Below, piece after piece: positions 52,961 to 62,031 of a DNA stretch of 64,000 nucleotides (position 1 is the first letter of the stretch; each line of letters opens with the position of its first letter). Source of the stretch: Moheibacter sediminis. GTDB taxonomy: Bacteria > Bacteroidota > Bacteroidia > Flavobacteriales > Weeksellaceae. Under the pieces are notes generated by a model that did not search any database, was not told where the DNA came from, and saw nothing but the letters and a program-made list of their open reading frames with translations. The translations under genes and the position numbers were made by a program. The stretch is from contig NZ_FWXS01000006.1 in NCBI RefSeq assembly GCF_900176425.1, forward strand, positions 124,001 to 188,000, in the 5' to 3' direction.

Positions 52961-54634
52961 ATGAAAGAAAATAATAATAAATCACTTTTCCAGACGCTGG
53001 GTTCATTTAATAAAAATTTCTGGATAGCCAGTTTCATGGAATTGATGGAACGCTGGGCGTGGTATGGAATTTATACACTTTTCGGATTGTACCTAGTAGG
53101 CTCAACAGATGATGGAGGACTTGGGTTTAATCACATCCAGAAAGGAAGCATCATGTCTTTTATTGTGGGAATTCTTTATTTTTTACCCTTAATTTTTGGA
53201 GTAATTGCAGACAGAATCGGATACAAACTTTCGCTCATCATCGCTTATGTAATACTCATTTCGGGTTACTACATGATGGGTGAAGTACGGACTTTTTGGA
53301 GTGTTTATTTTGTGTTTTTATTTGTGGCAATCGGCGCAGCATTTTTCAAACCAGTCGCCTCTGCAATCATAGCCCGAAACACGGACGAAACTACTGGAAC
53401 GATGGGGTTCGGGATTTTCTACATGATGGTCAACATTGGTGGCTTCATCGGACCTGCAATGTCTTCTACTTTGAGAAACAGCATGGGATGGAAAATCATT
53501 TTCATTCAAGCTGCGGTTGTAATTGCCATTAATTTAATTGTGTTGTTGTTATTTTATAAAGAACCCAAAATTGAAAAACCAAAAGATTCCATCGGCAAAG
53601 CGATTAAAGATTCTGTCATGGGAATTTTTGAAGCATTAAAAGATACAAGACTTTCTATCCTTTTGTTGTTGATGGTTGGATTTTGGACGATGTTTAATCA
53701 ATTGTTTAATACGCTTCCCAATTTTATTGAAGATTGGGTAAACTCATCAGTAATAAGTGATTGGATCAATTTAAATATTCCTTTTATTGCAGAAGCACTT
53801 ACATTAAACGGACAAGTAAAACCAGAATGGTTTACCAATATTGACTCCTTGATGATTATATTCTGTCAAATTTCAATTTCCTATTTCGTAATCAAAATGC
53901 GACATATTACCGCTGTAATTCGTGGAGCAATCATCGCATCCATCGGTATTGGATTGACTTTTTATTCAGGAAATGTGTGGTTTACGATTATCGGAACGAT
54001 GATTTTTGCGATTGGAGAAATGATGTCGAGCCCGACAGTTTCTTCATTTATCGCCTTAATTACCCCAAAAGGAAAAGAAGGTTTGTACCAAGGAACTTAT
54101 TTTCTTCCTGTAGCGGCGAGTTATTTTGTAACGAGTTTCATTTCAGGAGATTTGTATCAGGCTTGGTCAGACAAACTATCATTGCTTCAAACAGAAATGA
54201 AAACACGAAACATTGCGATGCCGGAAGTAGTTTCTCCTGAGAAATTTATCGAAACCGGTTCGAAGGCACTTAATATGCCGATTTCAACTTTTGAAAAACA
54301 ATTTGATTTGAAGGCAGAAAAAGTAGATTGGGTTTCCGTGGGGGATTCTTTTAGAGAATTTGCAACAACCAAAGGTGCCGATATTTCCAATGTGCATTTA
54401 CCTTTTTCTAAAAATGAGTACTTCACTTTGGCGGAGCAAAAATTAGGAATGTCTCATTGGGACATGGCAGATATGTTGTGGCAGACTTACAATCCAAACA
54501 AAATCTGGTACGTAATTTTCGCAATCGGAATGTTTTCAGTGATTTCTTTGACGATTTACGACCGAATGGTCATACGTCCTAGAGAACGAAGATTAAGGGA
54601 CATCGAACCCGATGTAGAAAACATAAATAAGTAA
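52961..54634 (+). CDS. divergent POT-like MFS transporter 4
   Basis: 557 residues, ~12 hydrophobic segments. It keeps the outline of POT proteins but the motifs are altered: MELMERWAWYG in place of ExxERFxYYG (E27, E30, R31, W32), AIGAAFFKPVASAI, and IFYMMVNIGGFIGP. A long hydrophilic region (~residues 400-510: KTRNIAMPEVVSPEKFIETG and onward) is unusual. Substrate may differ from the canonical transporters. It follows gene 3 after 11 nt, and a terminator comes after it. Confidence 0.85.
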   Translation: MKENNNKSLFQTLGSFNKNFWIASFMELMERWAWYGIYTLFGLYLVGSTDDGGLGFNHIQKGSIMSFIVGILYFLPLIFGVIADRIGYKLSLIIAYVILISGYYMMGEVRTFWSVYFVFLFVAIGAAFFKPVASAIIARNTDETTGTMGFGIFYMMVNIGGFIGPAMSSTLRNSMGWKIIFIQAAVVIAINLIVLLLFYKEPKIEKPKDSIGKAIKDSVMGIFEALKDTRLSILLLLMVGFWTMFNQLFNTLPNFIEDWVNSSVISDWINLNIPFIAEALTLNGQVKPEWFTNIDSLMIIFCQISISYFVIKMRHITAVIRGAIIASIGIGLTFYSGNVWFTIIGTMIFAIGEMMSSPTVSSFIALITPKGKEGLYQGTYFLPVAASYFVTSFISGDLYQAWSDKLSLLQTEMKTRNIAMPEVVSPEKFIETGSKALNMPISTFEKQFDLKAEKVDWVSVGDSFREFATTKGADISNVHLPFSKNEYFTLAEQKLGMSHWDMADMLWQTYNPNKIWYVIFAIGMFSVISLTIYDRMVIRPRERRLRDIEPDVENINK

Positions 54635-54643
54635 ATAATTAAG

Positions 54644-54677
54644 ACAGCCCGCAGAGATTTCCCTACGGGCTGTTTCA
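54644..54677 (+). terminator. terminator between POT genes 4 and 5
   Basis: ACAGCCCG at 54644-54651 and CGGGCTGT at 54666-54673, followed by TTCATTT. The stop of gene 4 is 9 nt upstream. Confidence 0.7.
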
Positions 54678-54720
54678 TTTAAAAAAAACTTAGTACTTTG
54701 CGGTCTTAAATAAAAATTTA

Positions 54721-56523
54721 ATGAGCGATTCAAGTTCGAGAGAAAATATCTTTAGTTCTACGGTATTGGGGCATCCATCCGCATTATTTGTACTTTTTTT
54801 TACTGAAATGTGGGAACGATTCTCCTTCTATGGAATGAGGGTTTTACTAGTTTTGTTTTTAACCGCTGGACTTTTAAGCAATAATCCCGGTTGGGAATGG
54901 CCGAGAGAAAATGCATTGGCGCTTATTGGAACTTATGGTTCTTTGTTATATTTAACGCCTTTGATTGGCGGATATGTTGCCGATAAAATTACCGGCTATC
55001 GTGTTGCTGTTGTGATTGGATGTGTTATCATGACCTTGGGGCACGCAGCCATGGCTTTGGAAACGAAATCTTCATTTTATTTAGGATTAGGTTTATTGGT
55101 AATTGGAACCGGATTTTTTAAACCCAATATTACATCTATCATTTCCAACATGTATAAAGGAAAAGATGAGAAAAAGGACGGAGCTTATACCATTTTTTAT
55201 ATGGGTGTAAATGCCGGAGCATTTTTTGGGATGATGATTTGTGGTTATCTGGCAGAAAATTTTGGATGGTCTTGGGGATTTGGTTTGGCAGGTATTTTTA
55301 TGATGTTAGGATGTTTACAATTTTGGTTGGCAAGACCTATTTTTGGTGATATTGGAGCCAAGCCAACAAGATATAATTTGACACCCGATTTGCCTTTAAC
55401 AGATGCTAAATTTGAAGAATTAGAAGATGGTCCGAAAGTAGTGAACCAAGAAACGGATAAACGAAATCCATTCAGAATGTTCGATTATGTTTTGATGGTT
55501 GTTTCAGCAGTCGGAGGATTGCTTTATTTGTTCAACGATCCTTTGGAAAAAATTGAAAAAATAAATCTTTTACCCTTTAAGGTAGGAAGTCTCAGCGGAA
55601 CTCACTTCGTTGTATTGGTAGCGCTTGTTTCCTTTTTGATTTTATTGATTACTCGAATTATACGTTATTCCCCGATTACCCGAGATAGAATTATCGCCGT
55701 TTGTTTTTGTGGATTATTTACGGTATTTTTCTTTATGGCATTTGAACAGTCTTTGGGTTCGATGACCATTTTTGCTGATAGTTACACAGACCGCGAATTG
55801 GTAGGTTCATCCGCTATGATTTTTAAAATTATTGACGCATTGTTGACTACAGTTCCTTTGATTATTATTACATGGGTTTTACTTAAATTATTTGGCCAAA
55901 CATTTAGAAAAATCAGTTTGTCCAATATCTTTTTGGGAATAGCTTTCATGGGAATTTGGTGCTTGGTAATTTTCAGATTGGTGAATAAATTTTCTGAACC
56001 TGGAAATACTATCGATGCTTCATGGTTTGCGATTTTGAATTCATTTTTTATTATTTCCTTAGCGCCATTATTTTCAAAATGGTGGGAAAGCAAATACAAC
56101 CCAAGTGCAGGTATGAAGTACGGATTCGGATTAATCCTTTTGGGAATTGGGTTCGGGATTTTAGCATTTGGTGCATGGGACATTCCGCAAGGAGCTATGA
56201 CCGCAAAAGTGAGTATCATTTTCTTGATTTTGGCTTATTTATTTCACACAATGGGCGAATTGTGTTTGTCACCTCTAGGACTTTCTTATGTCAGTAAATT
56301 AGTCCCGCCAAGGATGATTGCTTTCATGTTCGGAGTTTGGTATTTAGCAATTGCAGTTGGTCAAAAATCTGCAGGAGCAATGGGAGGGATGATTGACAAA
56401 ATTTCGGAAGCATATTCTATTGGAACTTTCTTCCTTATTTTTACGATTGTTCCGATTGGGATGGGATTATTAGCTATGTCCCTCAGTCCAATTATGAAAA
56501 AACTAATGCATGGAATCAAATAA
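54721..56523 (+). CDS. POT family peptide MFS transporter 5
   Basis: 600 residues. POT motif E29MWERF34-SFYG, GTGFFKPNITSIIS, IFYMGVNAGAFFGMM, GELCLSPLGLS. Longer loops between helices 6 and 9 (~220-290) account for its size. It is isolated from gene 4 by a terminator; a promoter-like TACTTTG sequence lies at 54694-54700, so it may be expressed separately. Confidence 0.93.
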   Translation: MSDSSSRENIFSSTVLGHPSALFVLFFTEMWERFSFYGMRVLLVLFLTAGLLSNNPGWEWPRENALALIGTYGSLLYLTPLIGGYVADKITGYRVAVVIGCVIMTLGHAAMALETKSSFYLGLGLLVIGTGFFKPNITSIISNMYKGKDEKKDGAYTIFYMGVNAGAFFGMMICGYLAENFGWSWGFGLAGIFMMLGCLQFWLARPIFGDIGAKPTRYNLTPDLPLTDAKFEELEDGPKVVNQETDKRNPFRMFDYVLMVVSAVGGLLYLFNDPLEKIEKINLLPFKVGSLSGTHFVVLVALVSFLILLITRIIRYSPITRDRIIAVCFCGLFTVFFFMAFEQSLGSMTIFADSYTDRELVGSSAMIFKIIDALLTTVPLIIITWVLLKLFGQTFRKISLSNIFLGIAFMGIWCLVIFRLVNKFSEPGNTIDASWFAILNSFFIISLAPLFSKWWESKYNPSAGMKYGFGLILLGIGFGILAFGAWDIPQGAMTAKVSIIFLILAYLFHTMGELCLSPLGLSYVSKLVPPRMIAFMFGVWYLAIAVGQKSAGAMGGMIDKISEAYSIGTFFLIFTIVPIGMGLLAMSLSPIMKKLMHGIK

Positions 56524-56527
56524 TTTG

Positions 56528-56535
56528 TAAATTTG
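56528..56535 (+). promoter_or_regulatory. -7 promoter element of the thioredoxin-like gene (TAAATTTG)
   Basis: A perfect TAnnTTTG just after the stop of POT gene 5, 25 nt before the ATG at 56561. Confidence 0.4.
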
Positions 56536-56560
56536 TGTTCCTTAAATCATTGAATTTCAA

Positions 56561-57019
56561 ATGAAGAAATATATAATTTTCAGCTTAATGCTTTTCTCTG
56601 CTTACGTTTCGGCGCAAGACATCAATTGGCTTTCATTGACCGAAGCGGAAGCCGCCCAAAAAGCAAATCCACACAAGCCTTACTTCATCGATTTTTATAC
56701 AAGTTGGTGCGGTTGGTGCACAAAAATGGATCAATCTACTTTCAAGGAAGCTGAGGTGGTGAAGCACATCAACGAAAACTACATTCCTGTAAAGTTCAAT
56801 GCGGAAACCAAAGAAGACGTTACCTTTAAAGGCAAAGTTTACAAATATGTTAAAGCCAGCAATGGGCGTGGGATTAATGCTTTTGCCTATTTTTCGTTGC
56901 AGGGAAAAATGTCTTATCCGTCTTATGCAGTGATGAATGGCGATGGAGAAACGGAAAAGCTTTTGTTGGGTTTCATGCCGAAAGACAAATTGATCGAAGG
57001 GCTTAACGCGAAACAGTAA
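56561..57019 (+). CDS. secreted thioredoxin-fold protein
   Basis: 152 residues: signal peptide (MKKYIIFSLMLFSAYVSAQ), then a thioredoxin-like domain with the redox pair C50-G-W-C53 in YTSWCGWCTKMDQ, of the DsbD-gamma/thioredoxin_7 type. Later YPSYAVMNGDGE supplies the cis-proline region. Expected role: disulfide exchange in the periplasm; the partner is unknown. Its last 17 nt overlap the 3' end of comEC on the other strand. Confidence 0.88.
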   Translation: MKKYIIFSLMLFSAYVSAQDINWLSLTEAEAAQKANPHKPYFIDFYTSWCGWCTKMDQSTFKEAEVVKHINENYIPVKFNAETKEDVTFKGKVYKYVKASNGRGINAFAYFSLQGKMSYPSYAVMNGDGETEKLLLGFMPKDKLIEGLNAKQ

Positions 57020-59003
57020 TCACTTTCGCTCCTGAATCACGTGTGCGCCAAAGCTTAAATTCTGAATTTTCAAGATGATTCGGATAACTACTTCCATCCA
57101 AAATAACTTCTGTTTTGTTTGAAATGGAATCTGAATGAATTTCAGATGAATTTTGAATTAAAATATAATCAAAATCGTTTGTTTTTATATCTAAGTCACG
57201 ATTCACAATCAGGATTTTTTTACCATTCCAAACAATGATATTTTTAGATTTTGCATAAGTTAAATTCATTTCATTCTCCATATTGAAATAATGAATCGAA
57301 TCAATTATTTCGTTAATGCAATAAGGTTTTATGATATATTGATTGATTTTTGCAGAATCTATTTCATCAGAAATAAATACATCCAATTTTTTACCTTTTC
57401 TGATTCCCAAAATTGAATTTTTGTATTGATTAAATACAATGAATTCTTCTTTTTGGCCGAAGGAATAATTTTTGTGAATTCTGCTCAGTTGAAAAATTAA
57501 AAACAAAGTAAGTATTGAAATGAAATATTTGGGCGAATAATTCATCACCAAAAACCTTATTCCTAAAATGATAAAAAGCAAAACATAAACCTCAAGAATA
57601 TTGAATGAAATGTTTTCAAAAACTAAATTTTCATGCGATGAAAGCCAATTTATAAACCAATTACATAACCAGAAAAATCCATTGAAAACTTGGATCCAGA
57701 TTTCAAAATCAATATCTAGCCAAGCTAATAAAACACTGAACATTCCACCTAAAATCATCAGAAACGAAGCAGGAATCATTAAAATATTTCCTGCTAGAAA
57801 TAGACCAGAACTTTGATGAAAGTAAAACGCAGCAATCGGAAATGTGCCCATTTGAGCTGAAATACTTGTTCCTGTGAAATCTCTCATGTAAATTAGTTTT
57901 CGATTTTTAAAGGGTAAAATTTTTCTGTAAACCGGCATCAACCAAACGATGAAAAATACTGCTGCATAGCTTAGTTGAAATCCAACATCGAAAATAAAAT
58001 TCGGATTGATAATTAGTAAAACAAAAGCAGAAAGTGCCAACGTATGGTAAATATTGGGTTTTCTTCTGAAAACCAAAGCGAGATGGAAAATTGTAATCAT
58101 CAATGCCGAACGGGCAACAGGCGGTTGCAATTCGACAAATAAAGCATACAACCAAATGAAAATGAGGCTACAAATAATCCTCAATAATTTCCCTTTTTGA
58201 AGATAAATCAGCGGATAAAACAGAAAGTAAAATATCGTGTAAACCATCACAATATGTAAACCTGAAATGGACAAAATATGGACGACGCCGGTTTTTCGGT
58301 AACTTTCTTCGACTTCAGGATCCATTTCGGTTCGGTCGCCTAGAAGCATCGCGCCGATGATGTCCGTTGCATTTTTAGAATAACCGAAACTGAGTAATTT
58401 TATTCGGATTTCTGACTTGAATTTGGCGGCTTTGTTGTTCCAGCTATTTCCTACAAGTTCAATATAATAAACCGAACCCGAAAAGGAAGTGTAATGAATT
58501 TGCTGTCGGCTGAGGTATTTTTGATAGTCAAACTGATGCGGGTTTTTAGGTGGTTCGGTTTGATGAATTTTAGTGTAAACCCATACTTTATCGTTGGCAT
58601 GTAATTGTTGATTTTCCTTTTTCCAATAAAGCAAAAGATGGGTTTTCTGAGTTGAAATCGAATCTGCAAAAATAATTTCAGCTTTGTATTTTCTATATTT
58701 TTCTGAGGAACGGTAAGTGTTTTCAATTTTTAATTTAACCCATTTTTTTTCATTTAATAAATCAGAATTTAATTCTTCTTTTGAATTAAAATGATGAAAT
58801 CTGATGATTCCAAAAAATGTGAAAAATAACAGAATAGATAGACTTCCTAAAAAGTAAAATTTTGATTTGAAAATGAGAATGAAAATAATTGCGGTCAGAA
58901 CAATTAATTCCAAAAATCGCCAATCACTTTCATGTAGAAATTGTCCCAAAAGAATACCGGAAATCATCCCCAATAAAGGAAATAAGAAAGGTTGGTCTTT
59001 CAT
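57003..59003 (-). CDS. ComEC/Rec2 family competence protein
   Basis: 666 residues. N-terminal two helices and a DUF4131-like soluble domain (~50-220), then the ComEC core (~225-490) with LSISGLHIVMVYTIFYFLFYP and LQPPVARSALMITIFHLALVFRRKPN. The last ~150 residues recall a beta-lactamase-like domain in place, but no HxHxDH zinc motif is visible, so it would be a degenerate domain. ComEC is the inner-membrane channel for single-stranded DNA uptake in transformable bacteria; no other competence gene lies nearby. Confidence 0.9.
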   Translation of the reverse strand: MKDQPFLFPLLGMISGILLGQFLHESDWRFLELIVLTAIIFILIFKSKFYFLGSLSILLFFTFFGIIRFHHFNSKEELNSDLLNEKKWVKLKIENTYRSSEKYRKYKAEIIFADSISTQKTHLLLYWKKENQQLHANDKVWVYTKIHQTEPPKNPHQFDYQKYLSRQQIHYTSFSGSVYYIELVGNSWNNKAAKFKSEIRIKLLSFGYSKNATDIIGAMLLGDRTEMDPEVEESYRKTGVVHILSISGLHIVMVYTIFYFLFYPLIYLQKGKLLRIICSLIFIWLYALFVELQPPVARSALMITIFHLALVFRRKPNIYHTLALSAFVLLIINPNFIFDVGFQLSYAAVFFIVWLMPVYRKILPFKNRKLIYMRDFTGTSISAQMGTFPIAAFYFHQSSGLFLAGNILMIPASFLMILGGMFSVLLAWLDIDFEIWIQVFNGFFWLCNWFINWLSSHENLVFENISFNILEVYVLLFIILGIRFLVMNYSPKYFISILTLFLIFQLSRIHKNYSFGQKEEFIVFNQYKNSILGIRKGKKLDVFISDEIDSAKINQYIIKPYCINEIIDSIHYFNMENEMNLTYAKSKNIIVWNGKKILIVNRDLDIKTNDFDYILIQNSSEIHSDSISNKTEVILDGSSYPNHLENSEFKLWRTRDSGAKVITVSR

Positions 59004-59036
59004 TTTAAGTAGGTTAGGTCAATTAAATATACAAAA

Positions 59037-59060
59037 AAACGCCTTCGAAAGAAGGCGTTT
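59037..59060. terminator. hairpin between comEC and the SGNH lipoprotein gene
   Basis: AAACGCCTTC, GAAA loop, GAAGGCGTTT, with A/T runs on both sides. It lies after the minus-strand SGNH gene (stop at 59093) and upstream of comEC, so it mainly ends the fadL-SGNH operon. Confidence 0.7.
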
Positions 59061-59092
59061 ATATAAAAAATGAGAAGTTTTTTTATTTCCTC

Positions 59093-60655
59093 TTATGGAA
59101 TCTTAATTCCGGGATAATTGTTTGGATTTACATTTCTCAATGTAGAACCGTATTTCTGATTAATTGCATCGATGAAATAATTCGCAACGACCGCATATCC
59201 TTTACCTGTCAAGTGAACTGCATCCAAAGAAAATGCACCACCACTTACATAAGTCGTTGTGTAAGTATTCCCGAAATAAGTAATACCTGACTGACTGCTC
59301 AAATCCTGCATTGCTTTGTGTGCATCTACAAAAGCCAAATTGTAATCTGTAGCCAATTGTCTTATAGCCGCATTGTAAGCTGCTGTAGCCGTAAGAACAG
59401 CTTGTTTTTCAGTTGGAATCAGAACCCATTTGTCAGTTAATGGATAAGTAACTCCATTTACGGATAGTTGAGCCGCCTGTTCTTGTGGCACTCCCATGGT
59501 CATTAATTCGGTTAGACGAGTTGTATTGATTTGACCAATTATTGTTTGTGATGTAAATACGATTAAATCCTCGGCAGTCGCTTGACGCGATTTTTTATAA
59601 GTATCAGCTAAAACCGTAGCTGTACCTACATCAACTCCTTGTGAAACTAAAACTGTTCTGATTTGAGTTGATAAATCAGTCAAAGTTTCATCCTCAATAA
59701 CAACGGCACTTGCTGAATCAGTATTAAATACAATTTTTCTTTCAGGAACTCCTAAATAATCAAATACAGCATTTAGTTGACCAAATTGTGCATTTAATGC
59801 AGGAATCATTGGTCCAAAAGAAGCATTTGTAGGGCTTAAAGGTGCATGGGGCACAGTTGTAAAATAAGGAATGTCTGTAATGCTTGGAATATTGGCGATC
59901 ACTCCTTTTGCACCTGCGGCATCTAAAGCAATTAAATAATTTTTAATTGCGGTTGCTAATACAGTTGGATCTGTAATGTCTTCCGAACCATAAGTTGTTG
60001 GATCAAAATTCCCTGTGCGGTCGACACCTACACCTCCCCCCGTAGCGTAAGAAAGCACATCATTGTTTCCAATCCATAATGAAAAGAAAGTAGGTTGTTG
60101 TGCTATCGCATCAGCAATAACTGAAGTTGAAGGAGACGAAGCAAAACGAACAAAATAAGGATTTGCGTAAACCCCTATTCCTGCTGGATTACCATAACCA
60201 TTTAATCCTAAATGAAATGATTTAGCTCCCGGAACCCCCATGTTGTTCACAGAACCATTTACCATAGTCAGTGGTGATTGAGCCGGTGTTGCAACCGGAC
60301 CCATAGCACCTGTAGCAGGATTAATTACTAAATTTAACCTTCCATCCATGTATAAAGGAGCAGGTCCATTGAATCCTCCGATTTCATCCGGCATTAAAGG
60401 TTGAGTAAAAGCACCACCGCCTGCCATCGCCATTTGCATAGCCAGCATATTCGGATACGAATTTACTTGTCCATTGATGAAAAGCGCATTATCAGTAAAA
60501 CCTGAAGTCAAAGAGTTTCCTAAAGCTATATATTTGGAGAAATCGGCATCACCCGAAGTCGCTTGGAAATCTTCAACCGGTTCGTCAAAGTCAGGCTCGC
60601 AGCTTGCAAAAACAACCAGTGAAGTTGCAATAAATATTTTAGATAAATTTTTCAT
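59093..60655 (-). CDS. SGNH/GDSL-type lipoprotein hydrolase
   Basis: 520 residues. Lipobox FASC with C19. SGNH block I is GNSLTSG (S48 nucleophile), block III is WIGNNDVL, and block V is DAVHLTGKG (D478, H481). Long intervening parts are rich in glycine and alanine (~75-180). It probably acts on acyl esters at the outer membrane. It is 7 nt downstream of a FadL-type porin gene, a pairing seen in Bacteroidota, which suggests joint handling of lipids or hydrophobic substrates. Confidence 0.9.
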   Translation of the reverse strand: MKNLSKIFIATSLVVFASCEPDFDEPVEDFQATSGDADFSKYIALGNSLTSGFTDNALFINGQVNSYPNMLAMQMAMAGGGAFTQPLMPDEIGGFNGPAPLYMDGRLNLVINPATGAMGPVATPAQSPLTMVNGSVNNMGVPGAKSFHLGLNGYGNPAGIGVYANPYFVRFASSPSTSVIADAIAQQPTFFSLWIGNNDVLSYATGGGVGVDRTGNFDPTTYGSEDITDPTVLATAIKNYLIALDAAGAKGVIANIPSITDIPYFTTVPHAPLSPTNASFGPMIPALNAQFGQLNAVFDYLGVPERKIVFNTDSASAVVIEDETLTDLSTQIRTVLVSQGVDVGTATVLADTYKKSRQATAEDLIVFTSQTIIGQINTTRLTELMTMGVPQEQAAQLSVNGVTYPLTDKWVLIPTEKQAVLTATAAYNAAIRQLATDYNLAFVDAHKAMQDLSSQSGITYFGNTYTTTYVSGGAFSLDAVHLTGKGYAVVANYFIDAINQKYGSTLRNVNPNNYPGIKIP

Positions 60656-60662
60656 TTCTGGA

Positions 60663-61898
60663 TTAATTTAAAAAGTTATAAGAAAGTCCAAGTCCGAAAA
60701 TGAATGCGCTTGAATTTACATCACCTTGGAAACCGCTTTCTACATTGTGTACAAATCGTTCAACGCCCATGCTGTACTGTCCGTAAGCGTCCACATAGAA
60801 TCCTTCTCCGAATTTAAATCCTAAACCTCCAGTAAAAGCATGCAAGTTGGTACTTGGCGTTTCAGGAGACCAATGCTCAGCCGGTGAAGGAGATTCGTCG
60901 AAATAGTAACCCAATCTCACTGCCAGCATATCAGTTGCCTGGTATTCCGCTCCGAATTTGTAAACAGCACGGTCTTTGAAATTTTTGGTTGCATAAGAGT
61001 CAAATGTCGCTCCCGTTTCAGAATTTTCCAATTTGATGTCCAAATCAGAATATTTGCTCCATCCATGTACAGAAACCTCACCTGCAAGCATCAATCTTTC
61101 AGTTACCTGATAAGAAAGACCTGCTGTGAATTCAGATACAAGTGGCAACATCGCTGAGAATTGATTCGAAGCAAATGGCATCGTTGAACCTAATGCTGTA
61201 GGAGTTCCTGACCACATCACATCACCATCGTTGGCTTTCATGTCTACTTTTGAACGGTATGCCAAACCGATATTTACTCTTTCATTCGGACGGAAATAAG
61301 CACCGACGTTAAATCCTAATCCGTGTGCATCTGTATCATCCAATTCCAGTCCTACATCGTTTCCCGCAACGGTCGTTGTTCTTTGCAAGTTCACAGAACC
61401 CATCGCATAGATAAATCCAGCACCTGCGCTGAACCATTCATTGAATTTCACGGCAACAGTCGGCTGGATGAAATATGATTTTAATTCAATTTCTGTAATG
61501 TTAGATTTTCCTGCCCAGTCGCTTGGCCATTTCACAGTACTGCCAAAAGGCGTTGTGAAACTCACTCCGACCGTTACATCCTCAATCGGACGGTAAGAAG
61601 CAGCAAAATAAAGCGGAGTTCCCAATGGGCTATCCGTTTCAGCACTTTCAAGCGTACTTTCGTTCTGCCATTTCACGTTGTTCATTACTCCAAATCCACC
61701 GGCAGCGATGCTTAATTTCCCCTCTACGAATGCAAGACCCGCAGGGTTATAAAAAGCAATGCTTGCATCGCGAGCGTGCATCACACTCGTAAGTCCCATG
61801 GATGCCTGACGCACCCCTTGCAATGCTACACGGTATCCACCTGCAAATGCAGTTGTACAGAGACCCAATGCAGCAAGCATCAAATAAACTCTTCTCAT
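60663..61898 (-). CDS. OmpP1/FadL family outer membrane transporter
   Basis: 411 residues: signal peptide (MRRVYLMLAALGLCTTAFA), N-terminal hatch with the family start GGYRVALQGVRQASMGLTSVMHARDASIAFYNPAGLAF, then a ~14-strand barrel with alternating aromatic pattern ending in SYNFLN. It takes up hydrophobic compounds such as fatty acids. First gene of an operon with the SGNH lipoprotein; a TACATTTG promoter lies upstream. Confidence 0.93.
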   Translation of the reverse strand: MRRVYLMLAALGLCTTAFAGGYRVALQGVRQASMGLTSVMHARDASIAFYNPAGLAFVEGKLSIAAGGFGVMNNVKWQNESTLESAETDSPLGTPLYFAASYRPIEDVTVGVSFTTPFGSTVKWPSDWAGKSNITEIELKSYFIQPTVAVKFNEWFSAGAGFIYAMGSVNLQRTTTVAGNDVGLELDDTDAHGLGFNVGAYFRPNERVNIGLAYRSKVDMKANDGDVMWSGTPTALGSTMPFASNQFSAMLPLVSEFTAGLSYQVTERLMLAGEVSVHGWSKYSDLDIKLENSETGATFDSYATKNFKDRAVYKFGAEYQATDMLAVRLGYYFDESPSPAEHWSPETPSTNLHAFTGGLGFKFGEGFYVDAYGQYSMGVERFVHNVESGFQGDVNSSAFIFGLGLSYNFLN

Positions 61899-61931
61899 GC
61901 TATTTTCTATTAAATGTTAATGTTATGTAAA

Positions 61932-61939
61932 CAAATGTA
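61932..61939 (-). promoter_or_regulatory. -7 promoter element of the fadL-type operon (TACATTTG)
   Basis: A perfect TAnnTTTG on the minus strand, 33 nt upstream of the start at 61898. Confidence 0.45.
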
Positions 61940-62031
61940 AAAAAATTAATTGGAATTGTTATGCGTACATAGTAAAATTTCTGATTTCCCAATAGTTAAA
62001 TAACTTAGGAAGTTTTGAATTGGTGTACAAG

